DNA of 64,000 nt from Sphingobacteriales bacterium (GTDB lineage: Bacteria; Bacteroidota; Bacteroidia; Sphingobacteriales; Sphingobacteriaceae): the NCBI GenBank assembly GCA_004293485.1, contig RDYW01000036.1, forward strand, positions 24,793 through 88,792, written 5' to 3'. This document shows, piece by piece, positions 18,452 through 29,371 of this stretch; the first letter of the stretch is position 1; every line of letters begins with the position of its first letter. The notes under the pieces were generated by a model. That model was not told where the DNA came from, made no database searches, and saw only the letters and a list, made by a program, of their open reading frames with translations. Made by a program: the position numbers and the translations under genes.

Positions 18452-19087
18452 TTAAGATGCTGATTTATATTTTGCTTTTACAAACGACCAAATTAAAGGA
18501 AAAGATGTGATGATAATAAAACCCACAATAATATACGTTAAATAATCGTTTACTTGTTTTTCAAATTCTTTACCTAAAAAGTAGCCTAGTAATGTTAATG
18601 ATGCTACCCATAAAACTGCGCCTAATATATTATAAACAGTAAAGCGCCTAAGCGATAATTTTACTACGCCAGCAATAATTGGGGCAAATGTACGCACAAT
18701 AGGTATAAATCTACCCATAATTAAAGCAAAAGAACCCTGCTTATTATAATACACTTCGGCCATACGTATATATTTTTTTTTAAAAAATAAGCTATCTTCT
18801 TTTTTAAACAGCAAAGGGCCTGTTTTGTATCCAAAATAATAACCTACAAAATTACCAGCTGTTGCGGCTATAATAGTACCAATTACCAAAGTAATTATAT
18901 CGGTATTTATTTTATGGGTAGCTACAAATAAGCCTGCCAAAAAAAGCAAATAATCGCCTGGTAAAAAAAAACCAAAAAATAAGCCAGTTTCGGCAAAAAT
19001 AACAAACAAAATTAGGTAAAATCCGCCTTCGTGAATTATTTGTTGAGCATCAACTAGTTTGATTATTGCCTGCCAGATTTTGTTCAT
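18452..19087 (-). CDS. DedA family membrane protein
   Basis: The 211-residue protein has about five hydrophobic segments. It has the DedA/VTT signatures FGFFLPGDYLLFLAGLF near residue 40 and GRFIPIVRTFAPIIAGVVKL near 125, with the conserved Arg residues. Recent work on the superfamily points to lipid scrambling, especially undecaprenyl-phosphate recycling for some members, but which lipid this one handles is not evident. It is first of three minus-strand genes, followed by ppa after 20 bp. Confidence 0.92.
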   Translation of the reverse strand: MNKIWQAIIKLVDAQQIIHEGGFYLILFVIFAETGLFFGFFLPGDYLLFLAGLFVATHKINTDIITLVIGTIIAATAGNFVGYYFGYKTGPLLFKKEDSLFFKKKYIRMAEVYYNKQGSFALIMGRFIPIVRTFAPIIAGVVKLSLRRFTVYNILGAVLWVASLTLLGYFLGKEFEKQVNDYLTYIIVGFIIITSFPLIWSFVKAKYKSAS

Positions 19088-19292
19088 AGTTTAACACCAT
19101 AAAATTACAAAATTTTATTACACTAGCTAGTTAAAATTTAAAAACCAAATTTAGGGGCATTAATAACTAACGTTTTTTATTTTAAATAAGATAAATAAGC
19201 CTTTTTAAATGATGATGTAAATTATTTATACAAAAAACCGCTTCACAAAATTTAGAATTGTAATTTTAGCGCATCATACTAAGCATTACAAA

Positions 19293-21569
19293 ATGAGTAA
19301 AATAAATAAAAAACAAGATGCCTTGGATTACCACGCTATGGGCAGGCCCGGTAAAATACAGGTGGTACCTACTAAACCTACCAATACACAACGCGATTTA
19401 AGCCTAGCTTACTCGCCTGGGGTAGCTGTACCCTGTTTAAAAATAGCCGAAAACAAAAACGATGTATATAAATACACCGCCAAAGGAAACTTAGTTGCTG
19501 TTATAAGTAACGGTACAGCGGTATTGGGTTTGGGAAATATAGGCCCCGAGGCCGGAAAGCCAGTAATGGAAGGCAAAGGAATTTTGTTTAAGATATTTGC
19601 AGATATTGATGTATTTGACTTAGAGCTTGATACCGAAAATGTAGATGAATTTGTAAAGATTGTAAAAGCACTAGAACCAACATTTGGTGGTATAAATTTA
19701 GAAGATATTAAAGCCCCCGAGTGTTTTGAAATAGAACGTAGGCTAAAGGCCGAAATGAACATCCCTGTAATGCATGACGACCAGCATGGTACCGCCATTA
19801 TATCGGCAGCAGCATTATTAAATGCTTGCGAAATACAAAAAAAGAAATTAGAAAAAGTAAAAATTGTAATAAACGGTGCAGGTGCTGCAGCCATTTCGTG
19901 TACCAGGCTTTACGTTTCGTTGGGGGCTCGTAAAGAAAACATTGTGATGCTCGATCGTACGGGAGTTATCCGGGCCAACCGAGAAAACTTAGAAACTACC
20001 AAAGCCGAGTTTGCCACCACCCGCGATATTTATACCCTAACCGATGCCGTTAAAAACGCCGATGTTTTTATAGGTTTATCTTCGGCCGATGTGTTAAGCG
20101 CAGATATGCTGCTATCTATGGCTAAAAACCCCATAGTATTTGCCATGGCCAACCCTAACCCCGAAATTGATTACAACTTAGCCGTAAAAACCCGAAAAGA
20201 TATTATTATGGCCACTGGCCGGTCCGATTTCCCTAACCAAGTAAATAACGTATTGGGCTTCCCTTATATTTTTAGAGGTGCGCTTGATGTAAGGGCTACC
20301 GCCATAAACGAAGATATGAAAATAGCGGCCGTAAAAGCCCTTGCCGAACTAGCCAAAGAAAACGTTCCTGAGGCTGTAAACCTAGCTTATAATACAAAAA
20401 ATATTCGTTTTGGTAAAGATTATATTATACCAAAACCCATTGATTTTAGGCTAATTACCGCATTAGCACCAGCCGTAGCCAAAGCCGCTATGGCATCGGG
20501 CGTAGCCCGTATGGATATTACCGACTGGGAAAAATACACCCAAGAACTAAAACAACGCCTAGGTATGGACGATGTAATTTTACGCACCATTACCAACAAA
20601 GCCAAAGCAAATCCTAAAAAGGTTGTTTTCGCTGAGGCGGATAATTACAAAATACTTAAATCGGCACAGATAGTTAAAGACGATGGCATAGCCATCCCAA
20701 TTTTATTAGGCAATAAGGCAGCTATCCATAAAATTATCCGTGAAAACGAGCTAGAGCTAGATGGCGTACTTATAATAGACCCAGCCGAAGAAAAAGAACT
20801 TTTCGAAAAATATGCACAAAACCTGTATGCCAAACGTGGCCGCCGAGGCATAAACTTATTTGAAGCCCGCAAGCTTATGCGAGACCGTAACTATTTTGGC
20901 GCATCAATGGTCGAATTTGGCCAAGCCGATGCATTAATATCGGGGCTAACCCGCAATTACGCCACTACAGTAAAACCAGCATTGCAAATTATAGGTACCG
21001 AAGCCGGCGTAAATCGTGTAGCAGGTATGTATATGATGCTTACCAAATGTGGCCCTGTATTTTTTGCCGACACTACCATAAATGTAAACCCCGATGCACA
21101 AGAGCTGGTAGATATTACCGTATTAGTAAACAAATCGATAAAGCAATTTAACATCGAACCCCGTATAGCCTTACTATCGTACTCTAACTTTGGCTCTAAC
21201 GAAGGCGATACCCCACACAAAATTAGCCAAGCAGTAAGCATATTGCATAGCAATTATCCCGATATGGTTGTGGATGGAGAAATGCAAGCCAACTTTGCAC
21301 TTAATGCAGGCTTATTAAAAGATAATTTTCCGTTTTCGAAGTTAAACAATGGCGCAGCCAATACGTTGGTATTCCCCAATCTCGATTCGGGCAATATTGC
21401 TTATAAGCTTTTACAAGAAATAGGCGGTGCCGAAGCCATTGGCCCTATACTGTTAGGGATGAACAAACCTGTACACGTTTTACAACTAGATAGTTCGGTA
21501 CGCGAAATTGTAAACATGGTAACCATAGCTGTAGTAGATGTGCAAACAAAAGAGGCTACAACTAAATAA
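19293..21569 (+). CDS. maeB: NADP-dependent malic enzyme with C-terminal phosphotransacetylase-like domain
   Basis: The 758-residue protein is a two-domain MaeB. The malic enzyme part (about 1-430) has LAYSPGVAVPC, GTAVLGLGNIG, GGINLEDIKAPECFEIE, MHDDQHGTAI and the Rossmann motif INGAGAAAISCTRL. The C-terminal part (about 430-750) resembles phosphate acetyltransferase and in this enzyme type is thought to be regulatory. It decarboxylates malate to pyruvate and makes NADPH. maeB-ruvA-sprA is a gene order I know from other Bacteroidota. Confidence 0.95.
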   Translation: MSKINKKQDALDYHAMGRPGKIQVVPTKPTNTQRDLSLAYSPGVAVPCLKIAENKNDVYKYTAKGNLVAVISNGTAVLGLGNIGPEAGKPVMEGKGILFKIFADIDVFDLELDTENVDEFVKIVKALEPTFGGINLEDIKAPECFEIERRLKAEMNIPVMHDDQHGTAIISAAALLNACEIQKKKLEKVKIVINGAGAAAISCTRLYVSLGARKENIVMLDRTGVIRANRENLETTKAEFATTRDIYTLTDAVKNADVFIGLSSADVLSADMLLSMAKNPIVFAMANPNPEIDYNLAVKTRKDIIMATGRSDFPNQVNNVLGFPYIFRGALDVRATAINEDMKIAAVKALAELAKENVPEAVNLAYNTKNIRFGKDYIIPKPIDFRLITALAPAVAKAAMASGVARMDITDWEKYTQELKQRLGMDDVILRTITNKAKANPKKVVFAEADNYKILKSAQIVKDDGIAIPILLGNKAAIHKIIRENELELDGVLIIDPAEEKELFEKYAQNLYAKRGRRGINLFEARKLMRDRNYFGASMVEFGQADALISGLTRNYATTVKPALQIIGTEAGVNRVAGMYMMLTKCGPVFFADTTINVNPDAQELVDITVLVNKSIKQFNIEPRIALLSYSNFGSNEGDTPHKISQAVSILHSNYPDMVVDGEMQANFALNAGLLKDNFPFSKLNNGAANTLVFPNLDSGNIAYKLLQEIGGAEAIGPILLGMNKPVHVLQLDSSVREIVNMVTIAVVDVQTKEATTK

Positions 21570-21614
21570 AAAAATGTATTTTTACATCCCCCTAAAACCG
21601 CTAAAACTCAAAAT

Positions 21615-22199
21615 ATGTACGCCTATATAATTGGTAAACTTACTTTTAAATGCCCTGCATATATTATTATAGAAACAGGTGGTATAGGCTATCAATTACA
21701 TATTTCGTTACATACTTTTATAGCTATTAAAGACTTAGACAACGCCCAGTTGTACGTTTGGTTGCATGTAAAAGAAGATGCACATACCTTATACGGTTTT
21801 GCCGATGAAGGCGAAAAACGATTGTTTTTACACCTTATATCGGTAAATGGTATTGGCCCTGGTACCGCCAGGATGATGTTATCCTCTATTAGCCCTATCG
21901 AAATACAAGATGCTATTATAAAAGGCGATGTGGCTCAAATAAAACGTATCAAAGGTATAGGGCCCAAATCGGCACAACGCCTCATTATCGAACTACAAGA
22001 TAAATTGCAAAAAGAAGGCAATGGCACATTAATATCGGCACCGCTAAACAATACCGCCCGCGAAGAAGCGTTATCTGCACTAATAATGTTGGGCTTTGCA
22101 AAAAATGCTGCCGATAACGCTATTGATAATGTAATTAAAAGCTCAACAGAAACATTATCGGTAGAACAAATTATTAAAACAACGCTAAAAACATTATAG
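21615..22199 (+). CDS. ruvA: Holliday junction branch migration protein RuvA
   Basis: RuvA tetramers bind Holliday junctions and load the RuvB motor. The 194-residue protein has the N-terminal OB domain (1-62, MYAYIIGKL...GGIGYQLHIS). Two helix-hairpin-helix motifs follow in domain II (LISVNGIGPGTARMML and RIKGIGPKSAQRLIIEL). The C-terminal UBA-like domain (about 145-194, EEALSALIMLGFAKNAAD) is the part that contacts RuvB. sprA starts 14 bp after the stop, so the two are probably co-transcribed. Confidence 0.97.
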   Translation: MYAYIIGKLTFKCPAYIIIETGGIGYQLHISLHTFIAIKDLDNAQLYVWLHVKEDAHTLYGFADEGEKRLFLHLISVNGIGPGTARMMLSSISPIEIQDAIIKGDVAQIKRIKGIGPKSAQRLIIELQDKLQKEGNGTLISAPLNNTAREEALSALIMLGFAKNAADNAIDNVIKSSTETLSVEQIIKTTLKTL

Positions 22200-22213
22200 A
22201 AAATTACACGCTT

Positions 22214-25200
22214 TTGCTTTTGAAAAAAATAAGCCTTTTATGTACGTTTATAATTTTGATTTTGTGCTTAGCGCAGAGGAATGTTGTGGCGCAAATAAAA
22301 AAAACTTCCTTAAAAAATCCAGCCGATAGCCTAAAATTAAAATATAGGTTTAAAGATAGTTACGCTACACCTTTTTTAACCCCTAAAGAATTTAGCCTTA
22401 AACCACCCGAAAACCTTAAACGCACCGTAGATTACGATGCCAAAAACAACCGATACATTATTAAAGAAATGCTAGGCGATAAACTATATCGGCTACCACA
22501 GTACCTTACTTTTAAAGAATATCAGCAAATAGAATTAGATAAGATAAAAAAAGAATATTGGGGTGGCTTGGTAAATAATGCACCTGCAGCAAGTAAAAAA
22601 GGATTAGGGGCAAGTATAAAAATTAGAAACAAAATTTTTGAAACCGTATTTGGTGGTAATACCATAAGCGTTACCCCCCGAGGAAGTGCCGACCTTACTT
22701 TTGGTGGCCGTGTAAACCGAAACGAAAATCCTATGTTTAACGAACGGCAAAGGATACAACGAAACTTTGATTTTAACCAACGCATACAAATGAATGTGGC
22801 CGGCAAAATAGGCGAAAGATTAAAGCTAAATTTGAATTACAGCACCGAAGCGCAGTTTGATTTTGAAAACCAAATTAAGCTAGATTTTCCGGGTAAAAAA
22901 GACGATATTTTACAACGCCTTGAGTTAGGGGTAGTTAATTTTCCGCTTACTACACAACTTATTACCGGTACACAGGCTTTATTTGGGGTAAAAACACAAT
23001 TACAATTTGGCCGCTTGGGGGTTACCACCTTGTTTTCGCAACAACGCTCGCAAGCCAAAGAAATTACCATTACCAACGGTTCGCAACAAAACGAATTTAG
23101 AATTACCTCCGATGCCTACGAAGCCAATAAACACTTTTTTTTAGCGCAATACTTTCGTAATAATTACAACAAAGCAATGGCTAACTTGCCTATTATTACT
23201 TCGGCGGTAAACATTACCAGAATAGAAGTATGGATTACCAACCGAACCAATAGCACTACCGACTCTCGAGATATTATTGCCTTTATGGATTTGGGTGAAA
23301 ATAGCCCCCACAATACTACACTTTTTAAAGGCGGTGCAGGCTTCAGCACCTTACCTTCGGCATTTATCGACCCTAGTTTTACACAAATACAATCAAACAA
23401 CCTATTACAACAAATACCCCCAAATGCTAGGTTAACCAACAATACCCAAATCGACGATTTTTTTAGAAACAATGGCGAATCTGATAATTATACCAAACTT
23501 ACCTATGCCCGTAAACTTACCGAAAGAGAATATACCCTTAACCCAGCGTTAGGTTATATATCGCTTAACGCAGCCCTAAATACCGACGAAGTACTTTCGG
23601 TAGCATACCGTTATACCATTAACGGCGTTGAATACCAAGTAGGTGAGTTTTCGAACGACCGTACCGTAGATGCCGCTAATCCAAAGGTATTATTTACCAA
23701 AATGTTAAAAAACCAAACCATTAAAACCCAATTACCTATTTGGAATTTAATGATGAAAAACATTTACGCTTTAAATGCTTTTGAAATAAGTCCGCAAGAT
23801 TTTAAACTTAGCATTACAAGAGTTGATAACGACAAAGGTGTAGAAAACCCCACTATAAACGAAGGCAACAAAATAGACCCCGTAAACCCCGTAAACACCC
23901 AAAAAAGAACCAAGCTTGCTGGAAAGTTATGGCTGCAAGTTACCGGTTTAGATAGGATAAACCAACAACGCGATGCTGTACCCGATGGCTATTTTGATTT
24001 TATACCTAACGTAACCATCGACCCTACCAACGGTCGAATTATTTTCCCTTTTATTGAGCCTTTTGGTAAAGATTTAAAAGCAAAATTTGATGAAGTAACC
24101 GAAACCGATTTAATAAAAAAATATGTTTTTCAACCGCTGTACGAAACTACCCAAACCCTTGCCCAGCAATTACACCCCGAACTTAACCGATATGTAATAA
24201 AAGGAACGTACCAATCGCAGGTAAGCTCCGAGTTTCAACTAAATGCCATTAACGTACCCGAAGGTTCGGTAATAGTAACTTCGGGTTCGTTAAAATTGGT
24301 AGAGGGTGCCGATTATACCGTTGATTATAACATAGGAAGAGTTAAAATACTAAATACTGCATTATTAAGCTCGGGCCAACCTATTAAAATACGCTTAGAA
24401 AGCAACGAACTATTTGGCGTACAACAAAAAAGCCTTTTTGGTACCCGCTTAGATTATACCATTAGCGAAAAAATACATTTTGGTGCTACCTATTTAAAAC
24501 TTACCGAACAACCAATAACCCCTAAAGTAAACTTTGGGGAAGAGTCGGTAGCCAATAGTATTTATGGTTTTGATGTTAATTACAGTGCTAGTAGCAGGTT
24601 TTTAACCCGTATGATTGATAAATTACCATTAATATCTACCAAAGCCCCTTCATCCGTATCGTTTAGTGGCGAGTTTGCTAAGTTTAACCCAGGCCACCCT
24701 AAGGCATTAAATTTTGCAGGAAACACCACAGGTGCAAGTTACATTGATGATTTTGAAGCAAGTAGATCGATTATTGATTTGAAAGCGGCAGCAATGTGGC
24801 AAATATCGGGCACACCTCAGTTATTTACCGAAGCAAACCTAAATAACGATTTGGCTTACGGGTTTAACAGAGCTAAAATGTCGTTTTTTAATATCGACCC
24901 ATTGTTTTATAACCGCTCGGGAAGCCTAACCCCTGATAATATAAAAAATAACCGGGCCGAACTATCCGACCCTTATGTACGTGAAGTAATAGAAACTGAA
25001 GTGTTTCCACTAAGGCAAAACCCAGCCGGTACGGTGCTACCATTACCTACTTTTAATGTAGCCTATTACCCTACCCTACGTGGGCCATACAATTTTACTG
25101 GCGTAGGCTTAAATAGTAATGGCACCTTTAGCAACCCTCGAAACAAATGGGGAGGCATATTTCGGCGAATAGATAACAACGATTTTGAGGCCTTAAATAT

Positions 25201-28200
25201 CGAATTTATCGAGTTTTGGGTGTTAGACCCTTTTATAAAAAAACCTAACTCTACTGGCGGCGATTTATATTTTAACTTAGGAAACCTATCAGAAGATGTG
25301 TTAAGAGATGGTAGAAAAGGATTAGAAAACGGCATACCCACCGATGGCGACCCCAACCGTACCGATGCTACCGTATGGGGGCAAGTGCCTAAACTACAAC
25401 CCATTATTCAGGCTTTTGATAACAACCCCGACGCAAGGCGAATACAAGATGTGGGTATTGATGGAATAAGTAGTGACATAGAAAAACAAAAGTTCGCAAC
25501 TGTTATACAACCTATTGTAGCACAACTAAACCCCCAAGCCGCAGCACAACTAAACGCCGACCCCGCATCAGATGATTATACATATTTTAGAGGGCCACAG
25601 CTCGACCAGCAAAATGCCGGAATATTAAAACGTTACGAAAACTTTAATGGCACCGAAGGAAACTCAAAAACTCCACAACAATCAACCAACGAAATAGGTA
25701 TCGAAAACTCATCAGCAACAGCATTGCCCGATGGCGAGGACTTAAACAGGGATAATAACCTTACCCGATCAGACGAATATTTTGAATACAAAGTAAGCCT
25801 TAGGCCACAGGATATGGAAGTAGGGAAAAATCATATTGTAGATAAAATTACCTCCACCGTAAAGCTGGTTGATGGAAGTTCGAAACCTGCTACTTGGTAC
25901 CAGTTTCGTGTACCATTGGCACAATACAACAATAAAATAGGTAATATACAAGACTTTAGGTCGATTCGCTTTATGCGGATGTTTATGACAGATTTTAGCG
26001 ATACCACCGTACTACGCTTTGCAAGATTACAGCTTATACGGGGCGAATGGCGAAGGTACAATGCCGAAAAAAGCCTTGTAAAAGTAATTAAAGAAACCGG
26101 GGCAACAGGTATAGATAACTCCTTGCTTGATGTAGGTGTGGTAAATATCGAAGAAAACAGCTCTAAAACACCTATCCCCTATGTGGTACCGCCAGGTATA
26201 CTACGCGAAAGAGATTTTTCGAACTTTAGAGGCGAAAGCCGCCAAAACGAGCAGTCGCTATTGCTAAAAGTACAAAACCTAAGCAACGGATATTCGAGGG
26301 CAGCGTACAAAACTACCATCAACGATTTTAGGTCGTACAAACGATTGCAAATGTTTGTACATGCCGAAGGCGAACAACTTAGAGACGGCGATGTAAGCGC
26401 ATTTATACGTGTAGGTACCGATTACCAAGATAATTATTACGAATACAGCATCCCCCTAAAGGTAACACAGCAAGGCACCCGCGACCCCGAAATGATTTGG
26501 CCAGCACAAAACCGCATTGAAATAGAATTTAAACAATTTCAGTTGGCAAAAACAGCCCGTAATGCAGCCATATTAAGTGGTACTTTAGCATCAGTAAACG
26601 ACCCTTTTGCTTACCCTATTGATGGAAAAAATTTCATTATTATTAAAGGACAACCCGATTTAAGCAAAGTACGCACCCTAATGCTTGGCGTACACAACCC
26701 CTTAAAAAGTAGTACTACCGATGACGGCCTAGATAAAAATGCCGAAGTATGGTTTAATGAATTGCGGGTAACCGATTTTGATGAACGTGGCGGCTGGGCT
26801 GCTACTGCCCGTATGAATGCACAATTGGCCGATTTTGGCGATGTTACTGTATCGGCAAATCAAACCTCTATAGGCTTTGGCTCGCTTGAGCAACGAGTAA
26901 GCGAAACCAAACGATCAGAAGATAAATCAATTGATATTGCTACAAGCCTTGAACTAGGCAAATTTTTTCCTGAAAAAGCAGGAATTAAACTACCTGTTTC
27001 GGCAAACTACTCTAACCAAGTAAGTACTCCACAGTTCGACCCTAAACAACCCGATATTGAACTTAAAACTGTACTTAGCTCGTTACCCGCCGACCAGCAA
27101 AAAGAAATTTTAGATTATTCGCAAAATGTAGCCGTACGCAAAAGCATAAACTTTACCAATATCCGTAAAATAAAAACCGACCCCGCCGCCAAATCACATT
27201 TATGGGATGTAGAAAACCTAAATGCTAGTTTTGCCTACAACGAGTTTAAACAAAAAGATTTTATCACAAAAAGCAACTTCCAAAAAAACTACCGAGCTGC
27301 TTTAGGCTATAATTATAACAATACTCCCAAATTTATTACCCCCCTACAAAAACGAATTAAAAACAACATGCTTGCTTTGTTACGTGATTTTAATTTTAAC
27401 CTTTTGCCTTCGGTGCTTAATTTCAGAATCGAACTGGATAGGTTATACTCCGAAAACTCGCTACGCAACAATAACGACCCCACTAATTTTATACCTGTAA
27501 ATACAACATTTAATAAAAACTTTATTATTAACCGTTTATATGGTATAAGTTGGGATTTATCTAAATCGCTAAAGCTTGATTTTAATGCCACCAATTTAGG
27601 TGTTGTAGATGAACCCGAAGGTCGTATTACAGGTTTAAAACGTGATACCCTTTGGCAAAACTTACAAAAACTAGGCCGTACTACCGATTATAACCACACC
27701 ATAAACCTAAGCTATACCGTACCTTTAAATAAAATACCGTACCTAAATTTTATAAGCCTAATTACCCGTTACCAAACTGGCTTTAACTGGAAAGCCGAGC
27801 CACTAATAACCCTTACCGACCCCAATATAAATTTTGGTAACACCATACAAAACCAGCGAACTATACAAATAAACCCTACTTTAAACCTTGTAAACCTGTA
27901 CGATAAATTTTCTTTTTATAAGCGATTAACCGTTGTAGATACAACAAAAAAAACTACCATAGCTCAACGTATTTTTAAAGTATTTTTTAGTTTAAAAAAC
28001 GTAGGAGGTACTTATGCCAAAAACCAAGGTACTTTTTTACCAGGATATCTTCCTAAAACCAAAGTTTTAGGCTACGATTTTGACGCCAGTTCTCCAGGTA
28101 TTGGCTTTTTAATTGGTTCGCAAAATGATATAAGAGAAAAAGCAATAGCCAACGAATGGATAACCCGCGATACTTTACAAAACCAATTATATGTAAATAC

Positions 28201-29314
28201 CATGGATAGTAAATTAAATTTAAGAGGTACGTTTGAGCCTCTTAACGATTTACGTATCGAACTTACAGCCTTTAAAAACGAAACCAAAAATTATTCAACC
28301 AATTTTAGGTACGATAATACAAAAAGCCAATTTAATAACCTTGGCCCAATTACTGCTGGAAGTTACAGTGTATCGTTTGTTGCCATAAATACCGCATTTA
28401 CCGATAAAAGCTCCGATAAAGTTTCGGCAGTTTTTCAGCAGTTTTTGGCTAACCGCGAAATAATTTCGAACCGCTTGGGTAACCAAAACCCCAACAGCAA
28501 TGGTAGCACTAATGGATTTGCCGATGGCTACGGCCAAAACTCGCAGGATGTATTGGTGCCTGCTTTTTTGGCTGCTTACAAAGGAAAAAATGCCAGTAAA
28601 GCAAGCCTTAATAACTTCCCCAACATACCCTTACCCAACTGGCGTTTAACCTATAATGGCTTAACCAAAATTGCTTTTTTTAGCCAAATATTTACCTCTA
28701 TAGATATTACACACGGCTACACTTCAACCTACAATGTAAACACATTTGATACCTATATACGCTATAACGAAGCCAATGGCGCAGCCAGCGTTCGAGATGG
28801 AAACAACAACTTTTTACCCAAGTATCGATTTAATCAAATAACTATTTTCGAGCAGTTTACCCCATTAATTGGGGTTGATGTTAGGATGAAAAACAACCTT
28901 ACAGCAAATATGGAGTTCCGCAAATCAAGAAGTTTAAGCTTTGGTATAACTAATAGCCAATTGGCACAACAGAACGACCAAGCCATTGTTTTAGGGCTGG
29001 GCTATCGCACCACCAATTTCCGTTTCCCTTTTGGTATTTTAAAAGGAGTAACCTTAAAAAACGACCTTAACTTTAAGCTCGACGTATCTATTAGAGATAA
29101 TAAAACTGTAATTTACAGGGCTGATGCCAAAGAAGCCGAAATTTCTACAGGGTCTAAAAATATAACCTACCGCCCAAGTATCGATTATGTAATTAACCAA
29201 CGTTTTAATGTACGCCTATTTTACGATACCAACATTACCAAACCTTACACCTCACAAACGTTTATTACTGCATTTAGTAATTTTGGTGTAAACCTAAAAT
29301 TTACCATTCAATAA
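22214..29314 (+). CDS. sprA: SprA, type IX secretion system outer-membrane translocon / gliding motility protein
   Basis: The 2366-residue protein is the largest in the window. SprA (Sov in Porphyromonas) forms a 36-strand outer-membrane barrel through which type IX substrates leave the cell, and it is also needed for SprB-dependent gliding. An N-terminal signal peptide (KKISLLCTFIILILCLA, ending near VVAQ) leads into FGGNTISVTPRGSADLTFGG, a strongly conserved SprA segment. Other family landmarks are SYIDDFEASRSIIDLKAAA, EFWVLDPFI and VWFNELRVTDFDERGGWAA. The start is TTG at 22214 or 22220; no ATG would keep the signal peptide. Other T9SS genes are not nearby. Confidence 0.96.
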   Translation: MLLKKISLLCTFIILILCLAQRNVVAQIKKTSLKNPADSLKLKYRFKDSYATPFLTPKEFSLKPPENLKRTVDYDAKNNRYIIKEMLGDKLYRLPQYLTFKEYQQIELDKIKKEYWGGLVNNAPAASKKGLGASIKIRNKIFETVFGGNTISVTPRGSADLTFGGRVNRNENPMFNERQRIQRNFDFNQRIQMNVAGKIGERLKLNLNYSTEAQFDFENQIKLDFPGKKDDILQRLELGVVNFPLTTQLITGTQALFGVKTQLQFGRLGVTTLFSQQRSQAKEITITNGSQQNEFRITSDAYEANKHFFLAQYFRNNYNKAMANLPIITSAVNITRIEVWITNRTNSTTDSRDIIAFMDLGENSPHNTTLFKGGAGFSTLPSAFIDPSFTQIQSNNLLQQIPPNARLTNNTQIDDFFRNNGESDNYTKLTYARKLTEREYTLNPALGYISLNAALNTDEVLSVAYRYTINGVEYQVGEFSNDRTVDAANPKVLFTKMLKNQTIKTQLPIWNLMMKNIYALNAFEISPQDFKLSITRVDNDKGVENPTINEGNKIDPVNPVNTQKRTKLAGKLWLQVTGLDRINQQRDAVPDGYFDFIPNVTIDPTNGRIIFPFIEPFGKDLKAKFDEVTETDLIKKYVFQPLYETTQTLAQQLHPELNRYVIKGTYQSQVSSEFQLNAINVPEGSVIVTSGSLKLVEGADYTVDYNIGRVKILNTALLSSGQPIKIRLESNELFGVQQKSLFGTRLDYTISEKIHFGATYLKLTEQPITPKVNFGEESVANSIYGFDVNYSASSRFLTRMIDKLPLISTKAPSSVSFSGEFAKFNPGHPKALNFAGNTTGASYIDDFEASRSIIDLKAAAMWQISGTPQLFTEANLNNDLAYGFNRAKMSFFNIDPLFYNRSGSLTPDNIKNNRAELSDPYVREVIETEVFPLRQNPAGTVLPLPTFNVAYYPTLRGPYNFTGVGLNSNGTFSNPRNKWGGIFRRIDNNDFEALNIEFIEFWVLDPFIKKPNSTGGDLYFNLGNLSEDVLRDGRKGLENGIPTDGDPNRTDATVWGQVPKLQPIIQAFDNNPDARRIQDVGIDGISSDIEKQKFATVIQPIVAQLNPQAAAQLNADPASDDYTYFRGPQLDQQNAGILKRYENFNGTEGNSKTPQQSTNEIGIENSSATALPDGEDLNRDNNLTRSDEYFEYKVSLRPQDMEVGKNHIVDKITSTVKLVDGSSKPATWYQFRVPLAQYNNKIGNIQDFRSIRFMRMFMTDFSDTTVLRFARLQLIRGEWRRYNAEKSLVKVIKETGATGIDNSLLDVGVVNIEENSSKTPIPYVVPPGILRERDFSNFRGESRQNEQSLLLKVQNLSNGYSRAAYKTTINDFRSYKRLQMFVHAEGEQLRDGDVSAFIRVGTDYQDNYYEYSIPLKVTQQGTRDPEMIWPAQNRIEIEFKQFQLAKTARNAAILSGTLASVNDPFAYPIDGKNFIIIKGQPDLSKVRTLMLGVHNPLKSSTTDDGLDKNAEVWFNELRVTDFDERGGWAATARMNAQLADFGDVTVSANQTSIGFGSLEQRVSETKRSEDKSIDIATSLELGKFFPEKAGIKLPVSANYSNQVSTPQFDPKQPDIELKTVLSSLPADQQKEILDYSQNVAVRKSINFTNIRKIKTDPAAKSHLWDVENLNASFAYNEFKQKDFITKSNFQKNYRAALGYNYNNTPKFITPLQKRIKNNMLALLRDFNFNLLPSVLNFRIELDRLYSENSLRNNNDPTNFIPVNTTFNKNFIINRLYGISWDLSKSLKLDFNATNLGVVDEPEGRITGLKRDTLWQNLQKLGRTTDYNHTINLSYTVPLNKIPYLNFISLITRYQTGFNWKAEPLITLTDPNINFGNTIQNQRTIQINPTLNLVNLYDKFSFYKRLTVVDTTKKTTIAQRIFKVFFSLKNVGGTYAKNQGTFLPGYLPKTKVLGYDFDASSPGIGFLIGSQNDIREKAIANEWITRDTLQNQLYVNTMDSKLNLRGTFEPLNDLRIELTAFKNETKNYSTNFRYDNTKSQFNNLGPITAGSYSVSFVAINTAFTDKSSDKVSAVFQQFLANREIISNRLGNQNPNSNGSTNGFADGYGQNSQDVLVPAFLAAYKGKNASKASLNNFPNIPLPNWRLTYNGLTKIAFFSQIFTSIDITHGYTSTYNVNTFDTYIRYNEANGAASVRDGNNNFLPKYRFNQITIFEQFTPLIGVDVRMKNNLTANMEFRKSRSLSFGITNSQLAQQNDQAIVLGLGYRTTNFRFPFGILKGVTLKNDLNFKLDVSIRDNKTVIYRADAKEAEISTGSKNITYRPSIDYVINQRFNVRLFYDTNITKPYTSQTFITAFSNFGVNLKFTIQ

Positions 29315-29371
29315 ATACAACCTTTACCATATATTGCTTCACCATAAATAAAAAAACACTAATTTGCTTTT

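Noticed and set aside
19409-19894. 161-residue antisense ORF in maeB
   Set aside because: It is Ser/Ile-rich antisense to strongly conserved malic enzyme motifs.
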